Source: Thauera linaloolentis 47Lol = DSM 12138 | GTDB lineage: Bacteria > Pseudomonadota > Gammaproteobacteria > Burkholderiales > Rhodocyclaceae | Assembly (NCBI RefSeq): GCF_000310205.1 | Contig: NZ_AMXE01000028.1 | Location: 1 to 44,764, forward strand | DNA: 44,764 nucleotides | Reading direction: 5' to 3' | Shown here: piece after piece, positions 20,875 to 29,365 of the stretch | How the letters are laid out: the number at the start of each line of letters is the position of its first letter | Numbering within the stretch: the stretch's first letter is position 1 | Program-made: the position numbers and the translations under genes | Notes under the pieces: model-generated | What the model was told of the DNA's origin: nothing | The model's database searches: none | Seen by the model: only the letters and a program-made list of their open reading frames with translations

Positions 20875-22014
20875 TCAGGCTTCGTGCACCAGCAGGTCGG
20901 AGGTGATGTCCGCCACCCGGCTGACGCTGGTCAGCGTCATGGCCACGCGCATTTCCTTTTCCAGCAGTTCGAGCAGGTGAGCCACGCCGGCCTCGCCGGC
21001 GGCGGCCAGGGCGTAGATGTAGGCACGGCCGATCATCACCGCGTCGGCGCCGAGGGCGATCATGCGCACCACGTCCAGGCCGTTGCGTACGCCGGAGTCG
21101 GCGAGGATCTTGATCTGGCCCTTGACCGCATCTGCGATCGCCGGCAAGGCGCGCGCGGACGACAGCACGCCGTCGAGCTGGCGGCCGCCGTGGTTGGAGA
21201 CGATGATGCCGTCGGCGCCGAAGCGGACCGCGTCCCTGGCATCTTCGGGGTCGAGGATGCCCTTGATGACCATCGGGCCTTTCCAGAATTCGCGGATCCA
21301 CTCCAGGTCCTTCCACGAGATGGAGGGGTCGAAGTTGGCGCCCAGATAGCCCATGTAGTCTGCCAGCCCGGTGGGCTTGCCCAGATAGGCCGAGATGTTG
21401 CCCAGATCGTGCGGCTTGCCCATCAGGCCCACGTCCCAGGCCCAGCGGGGGTGCGTCACCGCTTGCAGGTAGCGACGCATGGCGGCGTTGGGGCCGCTCA
21501 TGCCGGAATGCGCGTCGCGGTAGCGCGCGCCGGGCACCGGCATGTCGACGGTGAATACCAGCGTCGAGCAGCCGGCGGCCTGCGCGCGTTCGAGCGCGTT
21601 CTGCATGAAGCCGCGGTCCTTGAGCACGTAGAGCTGGAACCACATCGGGCGTTTGATCCGGGGAACGACTTCCTCGATGGGGCAGACCGAGACGCTGGAC
21701 ATGCAGAAGGGCACGCCCTTGGCGTCGGCGGCGCGCGCGGCCTGCACTTCGCCGCGGCGGGCATACATGCCGGTAAGGCCGACCGGCGACAGGGCGACGG
21801 GAATGGACAGCTTTTCGCCGAACAGCTCGATGCTGGTGTCGAGCTTGCTCATGTCCTTGAGCACGCGCTGGCGCAGGGCCACTTCGGCGAGGTCGTCGAC
21901 GTTGCGGCGCAGCGTCTTTTCGGCGTAGGCGCCGCCGTCGATGTAGTGGAACAGGAAGGGCGGCAGGCGCTTTTGCGCGGCGGCCCGATAGTCGCTGGCG
22001 GAAGAAATGATCAT
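20875..22014 (-). CDS. lldD: L-lactate dehydrogenase (FMN, quinone-linked)
   Basis: Membrane-associated FMN enzyme that oxidises L-lactate to pyruvate and feeds electrons to the quinone pool. The 379-residue TIM-barrel protein has the N-terminal [14 protein letters not shown], the substrate/FMN motifs [16 protein letters not shown] and FQLYVLKDR, and the active-site segment [10 protein letters not shown] with catalytic His275 and Arg278. The C-terminal [21 protein letters not shown] binds FMN phosphate. The ATG at 22014 has TGGAGAC upstream. It is the third gene of lldP-lldR-lldD, 40 bases after lldR, the same order as in E. coli. Confidence 0.95.
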   Translation of the reverse strand: MIISSASDYRAAAQKRLPPFLFHYIDGGAYAEKTLRRNVDDLAEVALRQRVLKDMSKLDTSIELFGEKLSIPVALSPVGLTGMYARRGEVQAARAADAKGVPFCMSSVSVCPIEEVVPRIKRPMWFQLYVLKDRGFMQNALERAQAAGCSTLVFTVDMPVPGARYRDAHSGMSGPNAAMRRYLQAVTHPRWAWDVGLMGKPHDLGNISAYLGKPTGLADYMGYLGANFDPSISWKDLEWIREFWKGPMVIKGILDPEDARDAVRFGADGIIVSNHGGRQLDGVLSSARALPAIADAVKGQIKILADSGVRNGLDVVRMIALGADAVMIGRAYIYALAAAGEAGVAHLLELLEKEMRVAMTLTSVSRVADITSDLLVHEA

Positions 22015-22054
22015 TGTGCTTGTCTCCAGATGTCGAGACCGGGGTTGCGGGACA

Positions 22055-22840
22055 TCAGCCCGGTTCGTCGGGAATCAGGGTGGGTACGCGCGCTTCCTCG
22101 GGCAGGCGGCCATAGCGGGCGCGCCGGGCGTCGTCGTCGTCGAAGCGGCGCACGGTGTCGCGCACGTAGTCGAGGTGGTTGCCGATCTGCGCGCGCGCCT
22201 GCGGTGCGTCGCCGTCGAGGATGGCCTGCATCAATGCCCGGTGCTGGTTCGTCAGCTCGTGGATGGTTTCCGGCGAGCTCAGCGTGAACATGGTGCGGCG
22301 GCTTTGCATGACGGTGGAGAACACCAGCTCGAACAAGCTGTGCATCACGCGCAGCAGGACCACGTTGTGCGAGGCTTCGGCGATGGCGAGATGGAACTGC
22401 GCATCGGCGCGCGCGGACAGTTCGGCGTGGCCGCTCTTCTGGTGGCGCACCATGACGTCGTAGCAGCGCTGGATGCGGTCCTTGTCGGTCTGCGTGGCGC
22501 GCAGCGCGGCATGCCAGGCGGTGCTGCTTTCCAGCGCGTGGCGCGCTTCCAGCACGTCGTAGCGGTACTCGGGGTCGGCGGTGAGCAGGTTGGCCAGGGG
22601 CTCGAAGGTGCCCGCGAGCAGGAAGCCCCGGTTGCGCTCCTGGACGAAAGTGCCCGCGCCGCGCCGGCTGCTGAGCACGCCCTGGCTGACCAGCTTCTGG
22701 ATGGCTTCCCGCAGTGAAGGCCGGGAAACCCCCAGTTGCTGGGCGAGCTGCCGTTCGGCCGGCAGGCGCTCGCCCGGCCGCCACTGGCCTTGCCGGACGA
22801 GGGCATGGAGCTGCTCGGCAACGTGGTCAGCCAGGCGCAT
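22055..22840 (-). CDS. lldR: FadR-subfamily GntR regulator of lactate utilisation
   Basis: A 261-residue GntR-family regulator. The winged helix-turn-helix is at about residues 8-65 ([20 protein letters not shown], then [14 protein letters not shown] and the RRGAGTFVQ wing). The all-helical FCD ligand-binding domain follows, with metal/ligand histidines in the [14 protein letters not shown] stretch. Placement between lldP and lldD identifies it as LldR. It should bind the two TTGGT-N3-ACCAA sites upstream of lldP and respond to L-lactate. Confidence 0.93.
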   Translation of the reverse strand: MRLADHVAEQLHALVRQGQWRPGERLPAERQLAQQLGVSRPSLREAIQKLVSQGVLSSRRGAGTFVQERNRGFLLAGTFEPLANLLTADPEYRYDVLEARHALESSTAWHAALRATQTDKDRIQRCYDVMVRHQKSGHAELSARADAQFHLAIAEASHNVVLLRVMHSLFELVFSTVMQSRRTMFTLSSPETIHELTNQHRALMQAILDGDAPQARAQIGNHLDYVRDTVRRFDDDDARRARYGRLPEEARVPTLIPDEPG

Positions 22841-22859
22841 CGCGTGGTTCCGTACTTGC

Positions 22860-24542
22860 TCAGTGTGCCGCGTGAACGACGGGGATCATCCACGGGAAGA
22901 CATAGGCCTGCAGCGTCGTCATGGCGCCGATGATAACAGCGAAGACCAGGCTATGTTTCACGGTGAAACGGAACAGATCCGACTCCTTGCCGGCCAGGCC
23001 CACGGCCGCGCACGCGATGGCGATGGACTGCGGCGAGATCATCTTGCCGGTGACGCCGCCGGTGGTGTTGGCCGCGACCGTCAGCACTTCAGGCAGGCCG
23101 AGCTGCTGCGCGGTGGTCGCCTGCAGCGCGCCGAACAGGGCGTTGGCCGAGGTGTCCGAGCCCGTCAGGAACACGCCGATCCAGCCCAGGAAGGGCGAGA
23201 AGAACGTGAACGCGTCGCCGGTGTGTGCCAGCGCCAGCGCCAGCGTCGCGGACAGGCCAGAGTAGTTGGCGATGAAGGCGAACGCCAGCACCATGCCGAT
23301 GGAGTAGATCGGCAGCGCCAGGCTCTTGAGCGTTTCGCCGAAGGTGGCGACGGCCCTGGCCGGCTTCAGGCGCAGGAAGGCGACGGTAAGCACCGCGCCG
23401 ATCATGATTGCGGTACCGGTCGCGGAGAACCAGTTGAACGCATAGACCGCGCCGTAGGGCGTTGCCGAAGCCACCACCGGCGGAGCCTTTTCCACCAGGT
23501 TGTGGAGCAGCGGCACCGGAATGCTGAGCACCCAGTCGGCCAGCGCGCCATTGGCGGCGAACAGCGCCTTGAAAGGCTTCAGGCTCCAGATCGTCACCAT
23601 CGCGGTGAGGATGATGAACGGCGACCAGGCCTTGAGCACGACGCCGGCGGTCAGCGTCACCGGCGCGCTGTCCGGGCTGCCAGCCGTGGTGGTGGCGCCC
23701 TCGGTTTCGAAGCGGAAGATGCGCTTGGGCTGCCAGACCTTGAGGAAGGCCGTCAGCGCGACCAGCGAGACGATGGCCGAGGTGATGTCCGGCAGTTCGG
23801 GGCCGATGTAGTTGGCGGTGAGGAACTGCACGATGGCGAACGAGCCGCCGCCGACCAGCACGGCCGGCCAGGTTTCCTTGATGCCGCGCCAGCCGTCCAT
23901 GATGGCCATCAGCCAGAACAGCACGATGATGGTCATGAATGGCAGCTGGCGGCCGGCCATCTGGCCGATCGCGAACGGATCGATGCCCGAGACCTGCCCG
24001 GCGACGATGATCGGGATGCCCATCGCGCCGAAGGCCACCGGCGCGGTGTTGGCGATCAGGCACAGACCGGCGGCATACAGCGGCTTGAAGCCCAGACCGA
24101 CCAACAGCGCGGCGGTGATCGCCACCGGGGCGCCGAAGCCGGCCGCGCCTTCCAGGAAGGCGCCGAAGCAGAAGCCCACCAGGATCAGTTGCAGGCGCTG
24201 GTCGGGCGTGACCGACAGGATCGACGAACGGATGATGTCGAACTGCCCGGTCTCGATCGAGATCTTGTACAGGAACACCGCGGCGACGATGATCCACGCA
24301 ATCGGCCACAGGCCGTAGAAGAAGCCGTACACACCCGAAGCCAGGGCCGCCGAAACCGGCATCCGGTAGAACAGCAGGGCCACGGCCAGCGCCAGCACCA
24401 CGGTGATGGTGCCCGCCACGTAGCCCTTCAGGCGCAGCTTGGTCAGTGCGAGAAAGAAGAAGATGATCGGTATCAGCGCTACCAGCGCCGAAATCCAGAC
24501 GTTCCCAGCGGGATCGTAGTTTTGCTGCCAGATGGATTCCAT
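22860..24542 (-). CDS. lldP: L-lactate permease
   Basis: A 560-residue secondary transporter of the LctP family with about 12-14 hydrophobic segments. Family signatures include [20 protein letters not shown] at the N-terminus, [20 protein letters not shown] in the middle, and [17 protein letters not shown] with [19 protein letters not shown] near the C-terminus. The ATG at 24542 follows AAGGAAGGCAGGAC; an ATG at 24569 is less well placed. It is the first gene of lldPRD. It imports L-lactate (probably also D-lactate and glycolate) with protons. Confidence 0.95.
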   Translation of the reverse strand: MESIWQQNYDPAGNVWISALVALIPIIFFFLALTKLRLKGYVAGTITVVLALAVALLFYRMPVSAALASGVYGFFYGLWPIAWIIVAAVFLYKISIETGQFDIIRSSILSVTPDQRLQLILVGFCFGAFLEGAAGFGAPVAITAALLVGLGFKPLYAAGLCLIANTAPVAFGAMGIPIIVAGQVSGIDPFAIGQMAGRQLPFMTIIVLFWLMAIMDGWRGIKETWPAVLVGGGSFAIVQFLTANYIGPELPDITSAIVSLVALTAFLKVWQPKRIFRFETEGATTTAGSPDSAPVTLTAGVVLKAWSPFIILTAMVTIWSLKPFKALFAANGALADWVLSIPVPLLHNLVEKAPPVVASATPYGAVYAFNWFSATGTAIMIGAVLTVAFLRLKPARAVATFGETLKSLALPIYSIGMVLAFAFIANYSGLSATLALALAHTGDAFTFFSPFLGWIGVFLTGSDTSANALFGALQATTAQQLGLPEVLTVAANTTGGVTGKMISPQSIAIACAAVGLAGKESDLFRFTVKHSLVFAVIIGAMTTLQAYVFPWMIPVVHAAH

Positions 24543-24715
24543 GTCCTGCCTTCCTTGGTCGATGTACACGGCCTCTGAAGTTATCGCTCCTCAGGTGGCC
24601 ACTCCGCGCGTCCGCAACCCGATACCGCGGCATCCGCCAGGACAAGCGCTCCGCCCAGACGGGCAGCCCAACGCCTTCATCCTCGCTTTACCGGACGGGC
24701 CCCTGCCTCGGCATA

Positions 24716-24728
24716 TTGGTCTTACCAA
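24716..24728. promoter_or_regulatory. LldR operator, promoter-proximal
   Basis: TTGGT-CTT-ACCAA, a perfect 5-base inverted repeat with a 3-base centre, matches the TGGT-N3-ACCA core bound by FadR-subfamily GntR proteins such as LldR and PdhR. It lies about 18-30 bases downstream of the predicted lldP transcription start, where a bound repressor would block elongation. Confidence 0.72.
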
Positions 24729-24751
24729 AACAGGGCTGATCACGCTGCGCG

Positions 24752-24780
24752 ATTATATGTTTTAGTTTTTTTACCAAGAG
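24752..24780 (-). promoter_or_regulatory. Candidate lldP promoter
   Basis: On the minus strand a perfect TATAAT (24757-24752) lies 17 bases after CTCTTG (24780-24775). The -35 element is poor, so the promoter may need an activator. The start would be near 24745, giving a leader of about 200 bases. The local DNA is unusually AT-rich for this window, which fits promoter melting. Confidence 0.55.
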
Positions 24781-24835
24781 CATGGGTAAACCCGAAAAGC
24801 TCAGCTATAGGTGCCCATCAGCAATTATTATCGAA

Positions 24836-24848
24836 TTGGTCATACCAA
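24836..24848. promoter_or_regulatory. LldR operator, promoter-distal
   Basis: TTGGT-CAT-ACCAA, the same inverted repeat as at 24716-24728 with only the central triplet changed. It lies about 90-100 bases upstream of the predicted start. The two centres are 120 bases apart. In E. coli lldPRD two LldR operators likewise flank the promoter, one upstream and one downstream. Confidence 0.7.
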
Positions 24849-24889
24849 AGCAGGCCTTCCCCTTGCAGACAGCCGGTACGGAAAACGAA

Positions 24890-24926
24890 ACGGCCGGCCC
24901 CGCTCATCCCGAGCGGGGCCGGCCGT
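24890..24926 (-). terminator. Intrinsic terminator of the acyl-CoA dehydrogenase operon
   Basis: A perfect 16-bp stem (ACGGCCGGCCCCGCTC at 24890-24905 with its complement at 24911-24926) and a 5-base loop, 20 bases past the acyl-CoA dehydrogenase stop. On the minus strand it is followed by TTTCGTTTTC. It is a near copy of the lld terminator at 20799-20837 and would separate this operon from lldP. Confidence 0.75.
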
Positions 24927-24945
24927 CATTCCGGTCGGTGGTGGA

Positions 24946-26079
24946 TCAGCCCGCCAGCGCGCGGCCGATGACCAGCTTCTGGATGTCGCTTGCGCCTTCG
25001 TAGATCTGGCACACCCGCACGTCGCGGTAGATGCGTTCGACCGGGAAGTCGGTGACGTAACCATAGCCGCCATGCACCTGGATGGCGTCGGAGCACACGC
25101 GCTCGGCCATCTCGGACGCGAACAGCTTGGCCATCGACGCCTCCTTGAGGCAGGGCCGGCCGGCGTCCTTCAGGCTGGCGGCGTGCCACACAAGCTGGCG
25201 CGCGGCCTCCAGTTGCGTCGCCATGTCGGCGAGGCGGAAATTGACCGCCTGGTGCTCGAAGATCGGCTTGCCGAAGCTCTCGCGCTCCTGCGCATACTTG
25301 ATCGCCGCCTCCAGCGCGGCGCGCGCCATGCCGAGGCACTGCGCGGCGATGCCGATGCGGCCGGCTTCCAGATTGGACAGCGCGATCCGGTAGCCTTCGC
25401 CCTCCGCGCCGATCACCGAATCCGCCGGGATGCGGCAGTTCTCGAACAGGATCTGCGTGGTGTCCGAGGCCCGCTGGCCCATCTTTTCCTCGATGCGCCC
25501 CACCTGGTAGCCCGGCGCGCTGGCCGGCACCAGGAAGCAGGTGATGCCTTTCTTGCCCGCCGCCTTGTCGGTGACGGCGAAGACGATGGCGACGTCGGCG
25601 TGCTTGCCGGTGGTGATGAACTGCTTGACGCCGTTCAGCACCCATTCGTCGCCCTCGCGCACCGCAATGGTGCGGATGGCCGCGGCGTCGGAGCCGACGT
25701 GGGGTTCGGTGAGGCAGAAGCAGCCCAGCTTCTCGCCGCGGGCCAGCGGCCTGAGCCAGGTTTCCTTCTGCGCCTCGGTGCCGAAGCGGTTGAGGATGCC
25801 GCAGGGCAGCGAGTTCTGCACGCTGAGGATGGTCGAGGTGGCGCCGTCGCCGGCGGCGACTTCTTCCAGCGTCAGCACCAGGCTCATGTAGTCCATGCCG
25901 GCACCGCCCCATTCCTCGGGCACCACCATGCCGAGCGCGCCGAGTTCGGCCAGCTCGTTCAGCGCCTCGCGCGGAAAGGTGTGATTGCGGTCCCATTCGG
26001 CCGCGAACGGGGCCAGGCGCTCCTGCGCGAAGGCCCGCATCGAGTCGCGGATGAGTTCCTGTTCCTGGGTGAGAATCAT
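24946..26079 (-). CDS. Acyl-CoA dehydrogenase
   Basis: A 377-residue FAD acyl-CoA dehydrogenase that introduces the alpha-beta double bond and hands electrons to ETF. Flavin motifs: [15 protein letters not shown] and FITTGKHAD. The catalytic Glu is in the usual C-terminal position, [10 protein letters not shown], unlike the isovaleryl-CoA dehydrogenase LiuA. This fits short-chain or 2-methyl-branched acyl-CoA substrates. It follows the thiolase by 14 bases and is the last gene of the LiuR-box operon, so a branched-chain (isoleucine/valine) or beta-oxidation role is likely. The exact chain specificity cannot be read. Confidence 0.92.
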   Translation of the reverse strand: MILTQEQELIRDSMRAFAQERLAPFAAEWDRNHTFPREALNELAELGALGMVVPEEWGGAGMDYMSLVLTLEEVAAGDGATSTILSVQNSLPCGILNRFGTEAQKETWLRPLARGEKLGCFCLTEPHVGSDAAAIRTIAVREGDEWVLNGVKQFITTGKHADVAIVFAVTDKAAGKKGITCFLVPASAPGYQVGRIEEKMGQRASDTTQILFENCRIPADSVIGAEGEGYRIALSNLEAGRIGIAAQCLGMARAALEAAIKYAQERESFGKPIFEHQAVNFRLADMATQLEAARQLVWHAASLKDAGRPCLKEASMAKLFASEMAERVCSDAIQVHGGYGYVTDFPVERIYRDVRVCQIYEGASDIQKLVIGRALAG

Positions 26080-26093
26080 GATCGATGCCCCTT

Positions 26094-27305
26094 TCAGCCG
26101 CCGCAGCCGACAGCCGCGTCGACCTCGATCGCCATCGCCGTCGCCTCGCCGCCGCCGATGCACAGGCTGGCCACGCCGCGCTTCAGGCCGCGCTTGCGCA
26201 GCGCGCCGATCAGCGATACCAGAATGCGCGCGCCGGAGGCACCGATCGGATGGCCCAGCGCGCAGGCGCCGCCATTGACGTTGACCTTGTCGTGCGGCAG
26301 CTTCATCTCGTGCATCGCCGCCATCGCCACCACCGCGAAGGCCTCGTTGATTTCCCACAGATCGACCTCGTCGGTGCGCCAGCCGGCCTTTTCCAGCACC
26401 TTCTGCATCGCCCCCACCGGCGCGGTGGTGAACCAAGCCGGCTCCTGCGCGTGGGTGGCATGGCCGACGATGGTCGCCACCGGCTTCAGGCCGAGCCTGT
26501 CGGCGGTGGACCTGCGCATCAGCACCAGCGCCGCGGCGCCGTCCGAGATCGAGCTGGAGTTGGCCGGCGTCACCGTGCCGTCCTTGCGGAAGGCCGGCTT
26601 CAGCGACGGGATCTTGTCGATCTGCGCCTTCAGCGGCTGCTCGTCCTTGTCGACGACGACATCGCCCTTGCGCCCGGACACCGTCACCGGCACCACTTCC
26701 CAACTGAAATCCCCATTGTTGATCGCGGCCTGGGCGCGGGTGGTCGAAGCGATGGCGAATTCATCCTGCGCCTGGCGGCTGAAGCCGAAGTGGCCGGCGC
26801 AGTCCTCGGCGAAAGTGCCCATCAGGCGGCCCTTGTTCTCCTTGGAATAGCTGTCTTCCAGGCCGTCGAGGAACATGTGGTCCAGCGTCTGGCCGTGGCC
26901 GAGGCGGTAGCCGGCGCGTGCCTTGGGCAGCAGGTAGGGTGCGTTGGACATCGACTCCATGCCGCCCGCGACCATCACCTCGTTGGTGCCGGCCAGGATC
27001 AGGTCGTGCGCCAGCATCGCGGCCTTCATGCCCGAGCCGCACACCTTGTTGATGGTGGTGCAGCCGGCCGACAGCGGCAGGCCGGCGCCGAGCGCGGCCT
27101 GGCGGGCCGGCGCCTGGCCGAGGCCGGCGGGCAGCACGCAGCCCATGATCACTTCCTGCACCTGCTCCGGTTTCAGGCCGGCGCGCTCGACCGCCGACCT
27201 GATGGCTGCGGCGCCGAGCTGCGGCGTGCCGAGGCTGGACAGATCGCCCTGGAAGCCGCCCAGCGGGGTGCGGGCGGCGGAAACGATGACGACGGGATCG
27301 GACAT
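26094..27305 (-). CDS. Acetyl-CoA C-acyltransferase (thiolase)
   Basis: A 403-residue type II biosynthetic/degradative thiolase. The acyl-accepting Cys is in [13 protein letters not shown]. The other catalytic residues are in [11 protein letters not shown] (Asn-Glu-Ala-Phe), [15 protein letters not shown] (His) and the C-terminal [13 protein letters not shown] (Cys). It condenses or cleaves acetoacetyl-CoA or 2-methylacetoacetyl-CoA. Lying between the GNAT-carbonic anhydrase fusion and an acyl-CoA dehydrogenase behind a LiuR box, it probably uses the acetoacetyl-CoA or 2-methylacetoacetyl-CoA that comes from branched-chain amino acids. It could also feed PHA synthesis, since phaC is nearby. 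Confidence 0.93.
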   Translation of the reverse strand: MSDPVVIVSAARTPLGGFQGDLSSLGTPQLGAAAIRSAVERAGLKPEQVQEVIMGCVLPAGLGQAPARQAALGAGLPLSAGCTTINKVCGSGMKAAMLAHDLILAGTNEVMVAGGMESMSNAPYLLPKARAGYRLGHGQTLDHMFLDGLEDSYSKENKGRLMGTFAEDCAGHFGFSRQAQDEFAIASTTRAQAAINNGDFSWEVVPVTVSGRKGDVVVDKDEQPLKAQIDKIPSLKPAFRKDGTVTPANSSSISDGAAALVLMRRSTADRLGLKPVATIVGHATHAQEPAWFTTAPVGAMQKVLEKAGWRTDEVDLWEINEAFAVVAMAAMHEMKLPHDKVNVNGGACALGHPIGASGARILVSLIGALRKRGLKRGVASLCIGGGEATAMAIEVDAAVGCGG

Positions 27306-27343
27306 GCTGTTCTCCTGTTTTGATGCCTTGTTGCGAACCGCGC

Positions 27344-28486
27344 TCAGTGACCGAGCGCTTCGAGCGCCGCGACGTAGCGCGGCATAAGATCCTGCGGGCG
27401 GCCGACGTTGAGCCCCAAGTCGCGGATCAGGCCGTTCTTCAGGCCGTAGATCCAGCCATGCACGGTGACGCGCTGGCCGCGCCGCCAGGCGTCCTGCACG
27501 ACCACGGTCTGCGCGACATTGACCACCTGCTCGAGCACGTTCAGCTCGCACAGGCGGTCGTGACGCAGTTCGGGCGGCAGCGTGTCGACCGCCTGCAGGT
27601 GGCGCACGTACACGTCCTGCACATGGCGCAGCCACAGGTCGACGAGGCCGACACGGGCGCGCTCGAGCGCCGCCTTGACACCGCCGCAGCCATAGTGGCC
27701 GACGACCATGACGTGTTTCACCTTCAGCACATCCACCGCGTACTGGATCACCGCGAGGCAGTTGAGATCGGTATGCACCACCACGTTGGCAACGTTGCGA
27801 TGCACGAAGACTTCGCCCGGCAGCAGGCCGACGATCTGGTTGGCCGGCACGCGCGAATCGGAGCAGCCGATCCACAGGTACTCCGGGCTCTGCAGGTGGG
27901 AGAGCTTCTCGAAGAAATCCGGGTCGAGCTGCTGCATCTGGCGCGACCACGCCTGGTTGTAGTCGAACAGGTGGAAAAGGTTGTCGTTGCCGATCTGTGC
28001 CTCGGACCACTGTGACAGATCGAGCGTGAGGAAGATCGTGCCTTCGACCGGGCTCGGGTAGTAGGCCGGCGCTTCGGTGAACCCCAGTTCGCGGTAAAGC
28101 TTCACCGCGATGCGCATCGCCGGCAGGGTGTCGAGCAGGATGCGGCGGTAGCCCAGCGCCTGCGCCGCCTTGATCGCCGCCAGCGCGAGCTGGCGCCCCA
28201 AGCCGTGCCCGCGCGCGTCCGGGTCGACGTAGAGCCGCTTCATCTCGCACACGCCTTCGGAAAAGCGCCGCACGCCCACGCAGCCGGCCGGGCGGCCGTC
28301 CAACTCGGCGAAAAACAGGTGCCCGTCGGCTTCGCCATACGCACCGGGCAGATTCGCGACTTCGTCGGCAAAGCCCTGGTAGCTGAGATCCACACCCAGC
28401 CACGCCGCGTAATTGCGGAAGAACTGCCGCACCTGCTCGAGTTCGACCTTGTCGTCCGCCGTCAGTGCACGCAGATGAAGAGTCAT
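27344..28486 (-). CDS. Fused GNAT N-acetyltransferase / beta-carbonic anhydrase
   Basis: A 380-residue two-domain protein. Residues 1-155 are a GNAT acetyltransferase with the acetyl-CoA motif VDPDARGHGLGRQLA and the YRELGFTEAP segment. Residues 165-380 are a beta-class carbonic anhydrase with zinc ligands in CSDSRVPAN (Cys, Asp/Arg dyad) and HYGCGG (His, Cys), and the HGWIYGLKNG end motif. Both active sites look intact. There is no frameshift: one reading frame spans both. The ATG at 28486 follows GAGGAACTGAA. First large gene of the operon with a thiolase and an acyl-CoA dehydrogenase. The substrate of the acetyltransferase is unknown; hydration of CO2 could serve the biotin carboxylases. 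Confidence 0.92.
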   Translation of the reverse strand: MTLHLRALTADDKVELEQVRQFFRNYAAWLGVDLSYQGFADEVANLPGAYGEADGHLFFAELDGRPAGCVGVRRFSEGVCEMKRLYVDPDARGHGLGRQLALAAIKAAQALGYRRILLDTLPAMRIAVKLYRELGFTEAPAYYPSPVEGTIFLTLDLSQWSEAQIGNDNLFHLFDYNQAWSRQMQQLDPDFFEKLSHLQSPEYLWIGCSDSRVPANQIVGLLPGEVFVHRNVANVVVHTDLNCLAVIQYAVDVLKVKHVMVVGHYGCGGVKAALERARVGLVDLWLRHVQDVYVRHLQAVDTLPPELRHDRLCELNVLEQVVNVAQTVVVQDAWRRGQRVTVHGWIYGLKNGLIRDLGLNVGRPQDLMPRYVAALEALGH

Positions 28487-28498
28487 TTCAGTTCCTCG

Positions 28499-28512
28499 GG
28501 AACGATCGTTCC
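28499..28512. promoter_or_regulatory. 14-base perfect palindrome just upstream of the fusion gene
   Basis: GGAACGATCGTTCC is self-complementary and lies immediately upstream of the ribosome-binding site of the GNAT-carbonic anhydrase gene. It could bind a dimeric regulator or form a small hairpin that affects translation. No second copy was noticed in the window. Confidence 0.35.
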
Positions 28513-28543
28513 GCCGCGCCGCAGCGGCAAGGCCGGGCGCCCG

Positions 28544-28633
28544 TCAGCACGGGTGCTCGCTCTTGCCGTGCACCGCCAGGCGCGGCCCGTCGGCGGAGTT
28601 CTGAGGCTGGAACTGCAGCATCTCCGGGCGCAT
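28544..28633 (-). CDS. Possible 29-residue leader or small protein
   Basis: A short reading frame from an ATG at 28633 to a TGA at 28544, coding for MRPEMLQFQPQNSADGPRLA and nine more residues ending KSEHPC. GGAGAC lies 9 bases upstream. It would be the first translated frame after the LiuR-box promoter, about 45 bases from the predicted start and 57 bases before the fusion gene. I recognise no family; it may be chance, a leader peptide or a small protein. Confidence 0.3.
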   Translation of the reverse strand: MRPEMLQFQPQNSADGPRLAVHGKSEHPC

Positions 28634-28684
28634 GGCATCTGTCTCCGTGGCAGTGGTCTTGTTCGCGGCGTGTTCTTCGAGTCC

Positions 28685-28719
28685 GTATTTTCGTTGTTTT
28701 TACGTTTACGTCAACGTAA
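28685..28719 (-). promoter_or_regulatory. LiuR box and candidate promoter
   Basis: TTACGT-CA-ACGTAA at 28706-28719 is a 6-base inverted repeat with a 2-base centre, directly preceded by a third half-site TTACGT at 28700-28705. This matches the TTTACGTTAACGTAAA-type site known for LiuR, a MerR-family regulator. On the minus strand TTGACG (28714-28709) overlaps the box and AAATAC (28690-28685) follows after 18 bases, the extended spacing typical of MerR promoters. It would drive the operon 28486-24946. Confidence 0.7.
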
Positions 28720-28755
28720 GCTTGGATATCGAAAAAACGGGGCACGCCCCGTCGC

Positions 28756-29199
28756 TCAGTCGACGTCGGCCTGATCGATGCGCCGCGCGAGTTCGGCGCG
28801 CGCGGCGGCGGCGCCCTCCGCGTTGTGGCCGAGCAAGGCGTGGCACTGCTGCTCCAGCATGTCGATCTCGAGCAGGACGGCTTCGATGTCCAGGCGCTGC
28901 TGCTCCATCGCCGCGCGCCGGGTGGCGAGCACATTGAGGAAACGCTCGAGTTGCGATGCGGAGTTGCGCACCCCGCCGTACATGTCGAGCAGTTCGCGGA
29001 TCTCGGCGAGCGACAGGCCCAGGCGCTTGCCCCGCAGCGTGAGCTTGAGGCGGGTGCGGTCGGCCTTGGTATAGACGCGGGCCCGTCCCGAGCGTGCGGG
29101 CGTCAGCAGGCCTTGATCCTCGTAGAAGCGGATTGCCCGGGGCGTGATGTCGAATTCGCGCGCAAGCTCGGTGATGGTGTAGGTTTGTTCGTCGCCCAT
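28756..29199 (-). CDS. liuR: MerR-family regulator, LiuR-like
   Basis: A 147-residue MerR regulator: winged helix-turn-helix at residues 5-75 (TYTITELAREFDITPRAIRF, then YEDQGLL), the LRGKRLGLSLAEIRELLDMY segment, and a C-terminal coiled coil (about 85-135). It has no metal-binding cysteine loop like MerR or CueR. The helix sequence and the segment after it match LiuR, which controls branched-chain amino acid degradation in Proteobacteria. A LiuR-type palindrome lies 37 bases downstream of the stop, in front of the next operon on the same strand. The ATG at 29199 is chosen as it directly precedes the conserved start. Confidence 0.88.
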   Translation of the reverse strand: MGDEQTYTITELAREFDITPRAIRFYEDQGLLTPARSGRARVYTKADRTRLKLTLRGKRLGLSLAEIRELLDMYGGVRNSASQLERFLNVLATRRAAMEQQRLDIEAVLLEIDMLEQQCHALLGHNAEGAAAARAELARRIDQADVD

Positions 29200-29253
29200 G
29201 GTCGTCCGGGTAGCCACTGACACCGCGCAGCGCACGGCAAAAACAGCAAGATG

Positions 29254-29281
29254 TTGTTTTGTAAATAGAAAATTATATAAA
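29254..29281 (+). promoter_or_regulatory. Candidate sigma70 promoter of the MBL-phaC unit
   Basis: TTGTTT at 29254-29259 and TATAAA at 29276-29281 with a 16-base spacer, in an AT-rich stretch that contrasts with the GC-rich neighbourhood. It lies about 75 bases before the MBL gene start and could serve phaC as well, which follows after a 50-base gap. Confidence 0.5.
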
Positions 29282-29365
29282 CCTGCGAGAGTTAAGCAGA
29301 TTTCAACGGTTTCGGCAACGCCAGGCCGCCGCAGCCACCGATCCCAGAGAGCAGGAGACGCCCCC

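Noticed and set aside
22581-24578. A 665-codon plus-strand frame opposite lldP
   Set aside because: Asp/Arg/His/Gln-rich antisense frame; lldP on the other strand is unambiguous.
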